Shown here one piece after another: positions 18,825 to 26,858 of a stretch of 64,000 nt of DNA. How positions within the stretch are numbered: position 1 is the stretch's first letter; every line of letters starts with the position of its first letter. The position numbers were made by a program, and so were the translations under genes. Under the pieces are notes generated by a model, which was not told where the DNA came from, made no database searches, and saw nothing but the letters and a program-made list of their open reading frames with translations. Source of the DNA: Novosphingobium decolorationis (lineage in GTDB: Bacteria; Pseudomonadota; Alphaproteobacteria; Sphingomonadales; Sphingomonadaceae). The DNA lies in assembly GCF_018417475.1 (NCBI RefSeq), contig NZ_CP054856.1:1581001-1645000 (forward strand), given 5' to 3'.

Positions 18825-19931
18825 TTATTCGGAAGTCGTGGATACCGTGGTCGGGCTCGGGCTTGCGTTGCCGGTCGGCAGGATCGAGACCGGGCCGCCG
18901 CTCTCCTGCGTGGCCGGCGTGCTCGGGCTCGGGCGGGCCGTGGCCGGACGTGCAGCAGCCGTGCGGCTGGGCGCCGGGCTCGGGCGCGCCGTGGCCGTGC
19001 GGCTCGGCGTCGGGCTGGGACGCGGGCTGGCCGCCGGACTGGTGCGCGCGGTCGGCGTCGAGGTCGCGCGGGGCGCAGGCGTGCTCGCAGCCGTGGGCGT
19101 GGACGTTGGGGCGGGCGTGGCGGCCGGACTCGAGGCGGGCGCGGGAGCGGTGCTCCCGAGCAGATCGCGCGGCGCGAGCGAAACCCCCGAGACGGTCTCG
19201 GGCTTGTCCGAAAGCGCAGGTACCGCGGTGCCGCCCACGGTGATCGCAAGGGCGTCGGGACGCGCGGTGCGCAGCGTGGGCGCGTCGGCATCGGCGGGCA
19301 CGGTCCAGCTCTCGCCGCGCGCCAGCACCGTTTCCACCAGAGTGGCGCCGCTGCCATCCGAGACGCGCAGCCAGACCTGGTCGGCGTTGGCCGTCAGCAC
19401 GACCGGCCCGGACGGGACCGCGGCCGAAGGGGATGGCGCGGCGACAGCCTGCGCCGGAGTGGGCGCCGCGCTCGGTTCATCGCCGGGCAGAAGCGAGGGC
19501 AGCTCGCCTTCGGGCGAGAACACGCTGCTCCAGAAATAGAAGACGAGGCCGATCACCAGGACGACCGCGCCGCCCGCCAGCCAGGCGAGGCCGCTGGAGG
19601 GCACGCGGGCGGGATCGCCGGGCTCGAAACTGGGCTGGGTGACCGGCGCATAGGGCTCGTGCGCGTCAAGCTGGGCGCGCACCTTCTCGGCGATGACCTT
19701 TTCATCGAGCCCCATCGCACGGGCATAGGCCCGCGAGAAACCAACGGCATAGGTGCGCGCGGCGAGGTCCTCGAAACGGTCCTCCTCGATCGAGAGAATA
19801 TGGCGCTCGGCAACCTTGGTGCGCGAGGCGATGTCGGCGCGACTGAGACCGGCCTCTTCGCGGGCCTTGAGCAGGGTCTGGCCCGCAGTGAGGGGCTGCG
19901 AGGTCGGTTCGGGTGTTTCCACGTTATCCAT
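18825..19931 (-). CDS. RodZ-like helix-turn-helix membrane protein
   Basis: A 368-residue protein: an N-terminal Cro/CI-type HTH (QTLLKAREEAGLSRADIASRTKV), a single membrane helix at about 130-150 (GGAVVLVIGLVFYFW), a periplasmic DUF4115-type beta domain (VWLRVSDGSGATLVETVLARGE) and a 110-residue Ala/Pro/Ser/Thr/Arg tail with PSPTPSRTA-like repeats. This is RodZ architecture, linking MreB to the wall, although the order of tail and domain and the length of the tail are unusual. It lies between ptsP and cpoB on the same strand. Confidence 0.78.
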   Translation of the reverse strand: MDNVETPEPTSQPLTAGQTLLKAREEAGLSRADIASRTKVAERHILSIEEDRFEDLAARTYAVGFSRAYARAMGLDEKVIAEKVRAQLDAHEPYAPVTQPSFEPGDPARVPSSGLAWLAGGAVVLVIGLVFYFWSSVFSPEGELPSLLPGDEPSAAPTPAQAVAAPSPSAAVPSGPVVLTANADQVWLRVSDGSGATLVETVLARGESWTVPADADAPTLRTARPDALAITVGGTAVPALSDKPETVSGVSLAPRDLLGSTAPAPASSPAATPAPTSTPTAASTPAPRATSTPTARTSPAASPRPSPTPSRTATARPSPAPSRTAAARPATARPSPSTPATQESGGPVSILPTGNASPSPTTVSTTSE

Positions 19932-20176
19932 TAGGCTCCGAGGGGCACGAGCGGCGATCAGAACACGGTCTGTCTGCGCGCGCTAACCAACCTTTACGAC
20001 ACGACAAAGTCAATCGAAGAGGGCCTCTGGAACCAAAAAGTTTTAACACCTTCCCACCATCGCGCGCCAGGACGTGCAATTTGCACGCCTGCCGTTCGCA
20101 TTTCCCGCTCTTGCGCCGCGTGCGAGCCATGACGGTGCACAGGCCGCACGAAAGGATCACTTGGGATCACCAAGGA

Positions 20177-22453
20177 TCAGTCGGTGAGAAGCCCGCGTGC
20201 CGAGGCCCAGGCGTGCATCGTCTCGCGAAGGTTGGCGGGCGGCTCGGCCAGCCAGCCGCGCATCGCGGTCTCGATCTCGCCCAGATCGGTCTTGCCGACA
20301 AGGTCCTTGATGCGCCCGACCGAGGCCGGGGTGATCGAAAGGCGATGGATGCCCAGCCCCAACAGGGCCAGCGCCTCCAGACGGCGCCCGCCCATCTCGC
20401 CGCACACCCCGATATCGACGTTGCTGCCCTCCAGCGAAGTCACCACCCGGCGCAGGAAGCGCAGGATCGCAGGGCTGAGCCAGTCGTAACGCTCGGCCAG
20501 CTTGGGGTTGGAACGGTCCGCGGCAAAGAGGAACTGGGTCAGATCGTTGGTGCCGATGGACAGGAACGAGATCTTGGGCGCGAGGATGTCGAGCTGCTCG
20601 GCCAGCGCGGGCACCTCCAGCATGACGCCGTAGCGGATCGCCTCGGGCAGCATCCGCTTGGTCTTGCGCAGGTACGCCAGTTGGCCCTCGAACACGGCCT
20701 TGGCCTCGTCGAATTCCCAGGGTTCGGCGACGAGCGGGAACATCACGTTGAGCTCGCGCCCTCCGGCCGCTTCGAGCAGCGCGCGCGCCTGGACCTTGAG
20801 CAGGCCCTCGCGTTCGAGCGCGACGCGCAGCGCGCGCCAGCCCATCGCCGGGTTCTCCTCGCCCTCGCCGTCATCATGGCGCAGGTAGGGCAGCGTCTTG
20901 TCACCGCCGATGTCGACGGTGCGGAAGACCACCGGCTTGGAACCCGCCGCATCGAGAACGTCGCGGTAGAGGCGCGTCTGGCGCTCGCGCGCAGGGAGCG
21001 TGGCCGAGACGAGGAACTGGAACTCGGTGCGGAAGAGGCCAATGCCGTCCGCGCCGGTCAGGCTGAGATTGGCGATATCGTCGCGCAGGCCCGCGTTGAT
21101 GCGCACCTGGATGCGCGTGCCATCCTTCGTGACCGGCTCGACATCGCGCATCGAGGCGTAGACCGCCTGCTTCTCGCGGTTCTTGGCAAAGCGCGCCTCG
21201 AACGCTTCGATCGCGCCCGGCGAGGGGCGGACCGTGGCCATGCCCTGCTCGGCATCGAGCAGCAGCGTATCGCCCTCGCGCACATAGCCGCGAAGGCCCC
21301 GCACGCGGCCCAGCACCGGAATGCCCATCGCCCGCGCCACGATCACCACGTGGCTGGTGAGCGAGCCTTCTTCCAGGACCACGCCCTTCAAACGCCGCTT
21401 GTCGTATTCGAGGAGCTCGGCCGGCCCCAGGTTGCGCGCGATCAGGATCGCATCGTTGCGCAGGCCCAGCGAGGCCGCCGTGCCGATCTGGCCCGAGACG
21501 ATGCGCAGCAAGCGGTTCGCCAGGTCCTCCAGATCGTGCATGCGGTCGGCCAGGAGCGCGTCGTCGATCTGGCGCATGCGCATGCGGGTGCGCTGCTGCA
21601 CGCGTTCGATCGCGGCTTCGGCGGTAAGGCCGGAATCGATCGCCTCGTTGATGCGGCGCGTCCAGCCTTCATCGTAGGCGAACATGCGGTAGGTCTCGAG
21701 CACTTCCTCGTGCTCGCCGCCCACGCCGAACTCGGCCTGCCCGGCCATGCGGTCGATCTGCTCGCGCATCTTGTCGAAGGCGAGGATCACGCGCTGGCGC
21801 TCGGCCTCGGTGTCCTGGGCGACGATGTGCTCGATGGTGACGCGCGGCTGGTGGTAGACCGCCGTGCCCTGTGCCAGTCCCTTGACCAGCGGCAGGCCGC
21901 GCAGCTGCTCGGGGGCGTTGTGCGTGGGATCCAGCGAGGCGGCGTAATCGTCGTCAATCAGACCTGCGTTGGTGATGAGCTCGGAGAGCACCATCGCCAC
22001 GGTCTGCAACGCCTCGATCTCCACTTCCTCGTAGCGACGCCGCTCGACATGCTGGACACCCAGCACGCCCACGGCCCGCTCGCGCCGCACGATGGGCACG
22101 CCCGCGAAGGAGTGGAATTTTTCCTCGCCCGTTTCCGGACGATAGGAGAAGTCGGGGTGCGCGGCGGCCTCGGCCAGGTTGAGGGTCTCGATCTTCTCGG
22201 CAATCGTGCCGACGAGACCCTCGCCAATGGCCAGGCGCGTCACGTGGACGGCCTCCTGGGCCAGGCCGCGCGTGGCGAAGAGTTCCAGCATGCCCTCACG
22301 CAGGAGGTAGATCGAGCAGACCTCCGAATGGAGGCTCTCCCCGATCACTTCCACGACCGTATTGAGCTTGGCCTGCGCGTGTTGGCGCGAGGCCATCACC
22401 TCGTGAAGGCCGGTGAGGATGTTTCGTGCTGCGTCGACGGCTCCGCTGGTCAT
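20177..22453 (-). CDS. ptsP: PEP-protein phosphotransferase, nitrogen PTS enzyme I
   Basis: A 758-residue EI-Ntr: GAF domain at about 20-160, PEP-utiliser N-terminal domain, mobile phospho-His domain with TSHVVIVAR (catalytic His near 365), and the PEP-binding TIM barrel (ADGIGLFRTEFQFL; GVMLEVPALA; SIGTNDLTQF). It passes phosphate from PEP to NPr in the regulatory PTS. I use ATG 22453 because family members begin about 30 residues before LNTVVEVIGE; the longer frame starts at TTG 22507. NPr and EIIA-Ntr genes are not in the window. Confidence 0.93.
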   Translation of the reverse strand: MTSGAVDAARNILTGLHEVMASRQHAQAKLNTVVEVIGESLHSEVCSIYLLREGMLELFATRGLAQEAVHVTRLAIGEGLVGTIAEKIETLNLAEAAAHPDFSYRPETGEEKFHSFAGVPIVRRERAVGVLGVQHVERRRYEEVEIEALQTVAMVLSELITNAGLIDDDYAASLDPTHNAPEQLRGLPLVKGLAQGTAVYHQPRVTIEHIVAQDTEAERQRVILAFDKMREQIDRMAGQAEFGVGGEHEEVLETYRMFAYDEGWTRRINEAIDSGLTAEAAIERVQQRTRMRMRQIDDALLADRMHDLEDLANRLLRIVSGQIGTAASLGLRNDAILIARNLGPAELLEYDKRRLKGVVLEEGSLTSHVVIVARAMGIPVLGRVRGLRGYVREGDTLLLDAEQGMATVRPSPGAIEAFEARFAKNREKQAVYASMRDVEPVTKDGTRIQVRINAGLRDDIANLSLTGADGIGLFRTEFQFLVSATLPARERQTRLYRDVLDAAGSKPVVFRTVDIGGDKTLPYLRHDDGEGEENPAMGWRALRVALEREGLLKVQARALLEAAGGRELNVMFPLVAEPWEFDEAKAVFEGQLAYLRKTKRMLPEAIRYGVMLEVPALAEQLDILAPKISFLSIGTNDLTQFLFAADRSNPKLAERYDWLSPAILRFLRRVVTSLEGSNVDIGVCGEMGGRRLEALALLGLGIHRLSITPASVGRIKDLVGKTDLGEIETAMRGWLAEPPANLRETMHAWASARGLLTD

Positions 22454-22611
22454 GCCTTGGGGAGTACCCCAAACGCGGGCGTTTGGAAACGCGGTTGGAG
22501 CGCGCAAATCGACCCAGCTATGGATAAGGCCTCCGTTTCCGGAGGAGCTTGTCCCAAAACAGGGCTGGAAACCGCCGCGTCACGCGCGGCGCGAGGCCCA
22601 GCGCGAAGCGT

Positions 22612-22767
22612 TCAGCCCCGGCCGATCTCCTCCTTGATCATCAGCTTTCGCTTCTTGAGGGCCTGTATCACCACGGCATCAGGCATCGGGCGGCTCAATT
22701 CGTCGTGAAGCCGGCGATCGATACCGGCGTGCTTGAGCTGCAAGGCGCTGACGTGAGAACTTTCCAT
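22612..22767 (-). CDS. DUF465 (YdcH-like) small protein, paralogue 1
   Basis: A 51-residue helical protein starting MESSHVSALQLKHAGIDRRL at ATG 22767, with GAGGAG 9 nt upstream. The C-terminal LKKRKLMIKEEI is the conserved DUF465 end. These proteins form a helical hairpin; function is unknown. A second member starts at 22990 on the other strand, so the pair shares a divergent promoter region of 222 nt. Confidence 0.8.
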   Translation of the reverse strand: MESSHVSALQLKHAGIDRRLHDELSRPMPDAVVIQALKKRKLMIKEEIGRG

Positions 22768-22989
22768 GAATGGTGTCTCCTCTTTCGTGGATACGCGATC
22801 CCTCTTTCCGGTGGCCCGGATTGGCGACTCGGTTCTCAGGGACCGGCGCAATCGAAGGGAACCACATTCACAGCATCTTGCGAAGTCCGGGATTGCTACA
22901 TATCGGTGAGTTGCGTGAAACCTGCGTCAGGCCGGATTCACCAATCGCACTGCACAAACGGGCCCATTCTAGCGTTCGAGGAATCCGCC

Positions 22990-23187
22990 GTGACCGAAGA
23001 GGAAATGCGTAAACGGCTGGAAATCCTGCGGATCGAGCACCGCGATCTCGACGCCGCGATCGATGCCCTGCGCGCGGCAGGCGGCACCGACCAGCTGCAG
23101 ATCGCACGCCTGAAAAAGCGCAAGCTGGGCCTGAAGGACCAGATCAGCCACATCGAGGACTACCTGATTCCCGACATCATCGCCTGA
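22990..23187 (+). CDS. DUF465 (YdcH-like) small protein, paralogue 2
   Basis: A 65-residue protein starting at GTG 22990 with GAGGA 7 nt upstream; the open frame extends to 22549 but that part overlaps the minus-strand paralogue. It reads LRIEHRDLDAAIDAL, then LKKRKLGLKDQISHIEDYLIPDIIA, matching the DUF465 pattern (H-x-x-L-D near the start, LKKxKL near the end). RcdA-like gene follows 200 nt downstream on the same strand. Confidence 0.8.
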   Translation: MTEEEMRKRLEILRIEHRDLDAAIDALRAAGGTDQLQIARLKKRKLGLKDQISHIEDYLIPDIIA

Positions 23188-23224
23188 GATGCTCCGCAAT
23201 CCGGCGCGCGACTCTCGGGGCCCT

Positions 23225-23259
23225 GTGAAAAATCAGGGCAACGTGAAAAATCAGGGCAA
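23225..23259 (+). repeat. Short tandem direct repeat
   Basis: GTGAAAAATCAGGGCAA occurs twice, at 23225-23241 and 23243-23259, separated by one base, in the gap before the RcdA-like gene. Confidence 0.8.
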
Positions 23260-23269
23260 ATCCGCAATA

Positions 23270-23291
23270 AAGGTTAAAGTACGTCAACCTT
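23270..23291. promoter_or_regulatory. Inverted repeat upstream of the RcdA-like gene
   Basis: AAGGTT (23270-23275) and AACCTT (23286-23291) are separated by 10 nt, about 96 nt before the start. It could be a regulator site. It is not a CtrA box, as the TTAA spacing does not fit N7. Confidence 0.3.
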
Positions 23292-23386
23292 AAACCGTGC
23301 CAGTCAGGGACACATGCCCTGTCCAGCCGGCGTTTGCGTACCTTTCCCATTGCCCCTGATTCGCGCATGCGAAATAGCTGTTGGCC

Positions 23387-23908
23387 ATGACCCACACGCT
23401 GGCCATCTGCCCCCGCATCGTGGAGGGCCTCTACCGCGAGGCGCTCGCGCTGTCGGAAGACGTGCGCGGGACTTTCTCCGCGTCTGGGCAGATGTCCGGC
23501 CAGCTTGCGCCCCCGGCCCGGCCGACATCCGGCGCGAGGACATCCTCCACCGACGAGGACCGCATCCGCATCGCCTACTCGCGCGTGGGCCTCGCCACGA
23601 CCACGCGCATGATGCACGCGATTGCCTGGCTGCTGCAGCACCGCGCCTACTTCATGGGCGAGATCGGCGCGGAGCAGCTGCGCCGCCACGGACGGCTCGC
23701 CCAGGACCTGCGCCATGCCCGCGAGGGACGCGCCGACGACGAGACCCTGCTCGATGCCGGGATCACCCGGCTCGTCGCGCGCACCCGCACCTTCTACGCG
23801 CGCCTGGAGCGCCTTGACGAGACCTGGAGCCTGTCGCGCGAGGAAGCCGCGGCGGCCAGCGCCATCGAGCGGCTGCGCCAGCGCATCGAGGGCCGCCTCG
23901 CCAGCTGA
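23387..23908 (+). CDS. DUF1465 protein, RcdA-like
   Basis: A 173-residue helical protein of the alphaproteobacterial DUF1465 family, to which Caulobacter RcdA (the adaptor that helps ClpXP degrade CtrA) belongs. The N-terminus PRIVEGLYREALALSEDVRG, the middle YSRVGLATTTRMMHAIAWLLQHRA and a C-terminal amphipathic helix fit it; an Ala/Pro/Ser-rich insert (about 38-52) separates the first two helices. ATG 23387 is preferred over TTG 23381. Whether it has the RcdA role here is inference from family membership. Confidence 0.72.
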   Translation: MTHTLAICPRIVEGLYREALALSEDVRGTFSASGQMSGQLAPPARPTSGARTSSTDEDRIRIAYSRVGLATTTRMMHAIAWLLQHRAYFMGEIGAEQLRRHGRLAQDLRHAREGRADDETLLDAGITRLVARTRTFYARLERLDETWSLSREEAAAASAIERLRQRIEGRLAS

Positions 23909-23949
23909 GTGCCCGGCGCGGCTCTTTTCGCCGGCCGACACGCCTCGAC

Positions 23950-24867
23950 ATGCGCGCCCCAAGCCCCCATAGCGCCTCCATGCAGAGCGACGCGGAACCC
24001 GAGCGGCCTTATGCCCTGGCCGAGACGATTGCCCCCAAGGTACGGCGCGTGCTCGCGCGCAATCCCTCGCCCTTTACCTACACCGGCACCCAGACCTACC
24101 TCGTGGGCGATGGCGCCGAGGTTGCCGTGATCGATCCCGGCCCGGCGCAGGAAGAGCACATCACCGCGATCCTCGACGCGCTGGGCGAGGCCCGCCTCAC
24201 AGCCATCCTGTGCACCCACACCCACCGCGACCACTCCCCCGCAGCCGCGCCGCTGAGCGCGCGCACGGGCGCCCCCATCATCGGCTGCGCGCCGCTCACG
24301 CTGGAAGACGACGGCCCGCGTGCCGATGCGGCCTTCGACGCCGACTACCGCCCCTCCCGCGTGCTCGCCGACGGCGAGAGCATTTCGGGCGAAGGCTGGA
24401 CGCTCACCGCGGTTGCGACACCCGGCCACACCTCCAACCACCTGTGCTTTGCGCTGGAGGAGACCGGCGCGCTCTTCACCGGCGATCACGTCATGGGCTG
24501 GTCGACCAGCGTCGTCTCCCCGCCCGATGGCGACATGAGCGACTACCTCGCCAGCCTCGCGCGGCTCTACGAGCGTACGCAGGACACCATCTACTTTCCC
24601 GCGCATGGCCCCGCGATTACCAAGCCCCACCAGCTCGTGCGCGGGATGCTCGGCCACCGCCGCAGCCGCGAGCGCCAGATCCTGCGCCAGATCGAGGCCG
24701 GCAACACCACCATCCCGGCCATGGTCCCTGCCATGTACAAGGGCGTCGACGAGCGTCTGTGGCCCGCGGCAGGCCGCTCCGTGCTGGCCCACCTCATCGA
24801 CCTGGAGCGCCGCGACCTGGTCCTGCGCTGCGGCGATGCGTGGCGTTTGCCCGAGGGAATCGCTTGA
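23950..24867 (+). CDS. MBL-fold metallo-hydrolase (LACTB2/GloB-like)
   Basis: A 305-residue metallo-beta-lactamase-fold hydrolase. The metal motif CTHTHRDHSP has the full H-x-H-x-D-H; further ligands are in ATPGHTSNH and TGDHVMGW, and a late His in FPAHGPAI. The C-terminal 70 residues look like the winged-helix extension of LACTB2-type enzymes. The start may be ATG 23950 or ATG 23980; neither has a clear ribosome-binding site. Substrate unknown; thioester hydrolase or nuclease activities are known for relatives. Confidence 0.82.
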   Translation: MRAPSPHSASMQSDAEPERPYALAETIAPKVRRVLARNPSPFTYTGTQTYLVGDGAEVAVIDPGPAQEEHITAILDALGEARLTAILCTHTHRDHSPAAAPLSARTGAPIIGCAPLTLEDDGPRADAAFDADYRPSRVLADGESISGEGWTLTAVATPGHTSNHLCFALEETGALFTGDHVMGWSTSVVSPPDGDMSDYLASLARLYERTQDTIYFPAHGPAITKPHQLVRGMLGHRRSRERQILRQIEAGNTTIPAMVPAMYKGVDERLWPAAGRSVLAHLIDLERRDLVLRCGDAWRLPEGIA

Positions 24868-24883
24868 CAGCACCCCGGCGATA

Positions 24884-24914
24884 ATTGCGAAAATGTAAAA
24901 CAGGATTTCGCAAA
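24884..24914. promoter_or_regulatory. Operator-like inverted repeat
   Basis: ATTGCGAAAAT (24884-24894) and ATTTCGCAAAT (24905-24915) form a long near-perfect palindrome with a 10-nt spacer, just after the MBL stop and 60-90 nt before the membrane-protein start. The weak T-runs also allow a terminator reading. Confidence 0.4.
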
Positions 24915-24971
24915 TCGCACGAGTTGGCGTACTCTGCCCCCAGAAAAAACCGAAAAACTGGGGGAAGACAT

Positions 24972-25688
24972 ATGGCAAGCCTGGCACCTGCCAAGACCAA
25001 GGCACTGAGCTTCTGGCAAAAAGTCGCGCTGGGAATCGCGGCGTTCGATCTCTTCGCGTTCCTGCAATTTACCGCGCGCGGATTCGCCGATGTCGGCGCC
25101 GCGCCGCTGTGGATCCATCTTCACGCCGCCGCGATGCTCGCCTGGCTCGGCTTCTTCGTTCTCCAGCCCACGCTGATCGCACGCGGCGACGTCGCCCGCC
25201 ATCGCCAGACCGGGGCCATCGCTCTTGTCCTCGCGCTCGGCGTCGTGGTTCTGGGGACCTACTCCACCTACATGAGCGTGGCGAGCCGCCACGTGCCCGG
25301 CTTCTTTGCGCCGTCGTACTTCCTGACGCTCAACACCATCAACATCGCGACTTTCGGTGCGCTGGTGCTGGGCGCGGTGGTCGCGCTTGGGCGTGACATC
25401 ACGGCGCACCCGCGCCTGATCGTGGGCGCCAACGTGATGATCCTGGAGCCCGCGCTGGGGCGTCTCCTGCCCTTCCCGCTGATGCAGCCCTGGGGCGAAT
25501 TTGCCGTCATGGTGCTGCAGCTGGGCGTCCTGGCTCTGGTCGCACGCCACGATCTGGCCCAGTTCGGGCGGGTCCACCGCGCCACGCTGGTCTCGCTTGG
25601 GGCCGTGGCCTTCTCGCACACCCTGGTCGAGATGATGGGCCGCCTCCCCGCCGTCCACGCGCTGGCCGAACGCATCGCGCAAGGCTAA
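24972..25688 (+). CDS. Hypothetical multi-pass membrane protein
   Basis: A 238-residue protein with six or seven hydrophobic segments starting at ATG 24972, preceded by GGGGAAG. Histidines lie at membrane edges (WIHLHAAAML, RHRQTGA, FSHTLVEMM), reminiscent of heme- or metal-binding membrane proteins, but I do not recognise a named family. The upstream frame to 24885 is excluded by the good ribosome-binding site. It stands alone between the MBL gene and nadA. Confidence 0.75.
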   Translation: MASLAPAKTKALSFWQKVALGIAAFDLFAFLQFTARGFADVGAAPLWIHLHAAAMLAWLGFFVLQPTLIARGDVARHRQTGAIALVLALGVVVLGTYSTYMSVASRHVPGFFAPSYFLTLNTINIATFGALVLGAVVALGRDITAHPRLIVGANVMILEPALGRLLPFPLMQPWGEFAVMVLQLGVLALVARHDLAQFGRVHRATLVSLGAVAFSHTLVEMMGRLPAVHALAERIAQG

Positions 25689-25862
25689 GCCCTGACAGGA
25701 GCGCGTCCACCTGGCGGCCAGGCCGCCACCCGCCGCGCCCTTGCGCATTTTTCCCTTGGGTCCTTGCACACCCGCCCCTAAGTAGGCCGCAAAAGGGGAT
25801 CGGACTGGCGCAGGCGCGCCGCGAACCGAGACGCCCGGACAAGGACCGAAGGGAAATCCGCC

Positions 25863-26855
25863 ATGACTGCCATGCCTGATCGTGCCGATCTGAAGGGCCT
25901 CGATCTGCGGGCCGAGATCGAGCGTCTGCGCAAGGAGCGCAACGCCGTCATCCTCGCCCACTACTACCAGAAGCCCGAGTTGCAGGACCTGGCCGACTTC
26001 GTGGGCGACAGTCTGGAACTCAGCCGCAAGGCCGCCGAGACCGACGCGGACGTCATCGCCTTTTGCGGCGTCAAGTTCATGGCCGAAGTCGCCAAGATCC
26101 TCTCGCCCGAGAAGACCGTGATCCTGCCCGACATGGAAGCGGGCTGCAGCCTCGAAGACTCCTGCCCGCCTGAAAAGTTCAAGGCGTTCCGCGAGGCCCA
26201 CCCGGACCACATCGCGCTCACCTACATCAACTGCTCGACCGAGGTGAAGGCGCTCTCGGACGTGATCGTGACCAGCTCCAGCGCGGAGACGATCCTCCAG
26301 CAAATCCCGGCCGACCAGAAGATCATCTTCGGCCCCGACCGGCACCTGGGCGGCTACCTCTCGCGCAAGTTCAACCGCGAGATGCTGCTCTGGCCGGGCG
26401 TGTGCATCGTGCATGAGGCCTTCAGCGAGACCGAGCTTCTGAAGCTCAAGGCGCAGCACCCCGGCGCGCCGATCGCCGCACATCCGGAATGCCCGCCGAC
26501 CATCGTCGACCACGCCGACTACGTGGGCTCGACCAGCGGTATCCTGAACTACGCGAAGGCGATGGAAGGCGACACGCTGATCGTGGCCACCGAGCCGCAC
26601 ATCATCCACCAGATGGAACGCGCGCTGCCCGGCAAGACCTTCATCGGTGCCCCCGGCGCGGACGGCAACTGCAACTGCAACATCTGCCCCTACATGGCGC
26701 TCAACACCATGGAAAAGCTCTACATCGCGCTGCGCGACCTGGAGCCGAAGATCGAGATCGAGGAAACCCTGCGGCTCGATGCCAAGAAGAGCCTCGATGC
26801 CATGCTCGAAATGGCCTCGGGCACGGTCGGCAAGGGCGACCTGGGCACCCGCTGA
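25863..26855 (+). CDS. nadA: Quinolinate synthase
   Basis: A 330-residue [4Fe-4S] enzyme that condenses iminoaspartate with dihydroxyacetone phosphate to quinolinate in NAD synthesis. Family motifs: VILAHYYQKPELQDLADFVGDSL, the cluster cysteines in EAGCSLEDSCPP region, HPECPP and CNCNICPYM, plus GSTSGILNY. GAAGGGAAATCCGCC precedes ATG 25863. nadB and nadC are not in the window. The next gene begins 3 nt after its stop, so they are probably co-transcribed. Confidence 0.95.
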   Translation: MTAMPDRADLKGLDLRAEIERLRKERNAVILAHYYQKPELQDLADFVGDSLELSRKAAETDADVIAFCGVKFMAEVAKILSPEKTVILPDMEAGCSLEDSCPPEKFKAFREAHPDHIALTYINCSTEVKALSDVIVTSSSAETILQQIPADQKIIFGPDRHLGGYLSRKFNREMLLWPGVCIVHEAFSETELLKLKAQHPGAPIAAHPECPPTIVDHADYVGSTSGILNYAKAMEGDTLIVATEPHIIHQMERALPGKTFIGAPGADGNCNCNICPYMALNTMEKLYIALRDLEPKIEIEETLRLDAKKSLDAMLEMASGTVGKGDLGTR

Positions 26856-26858
26856 GAC

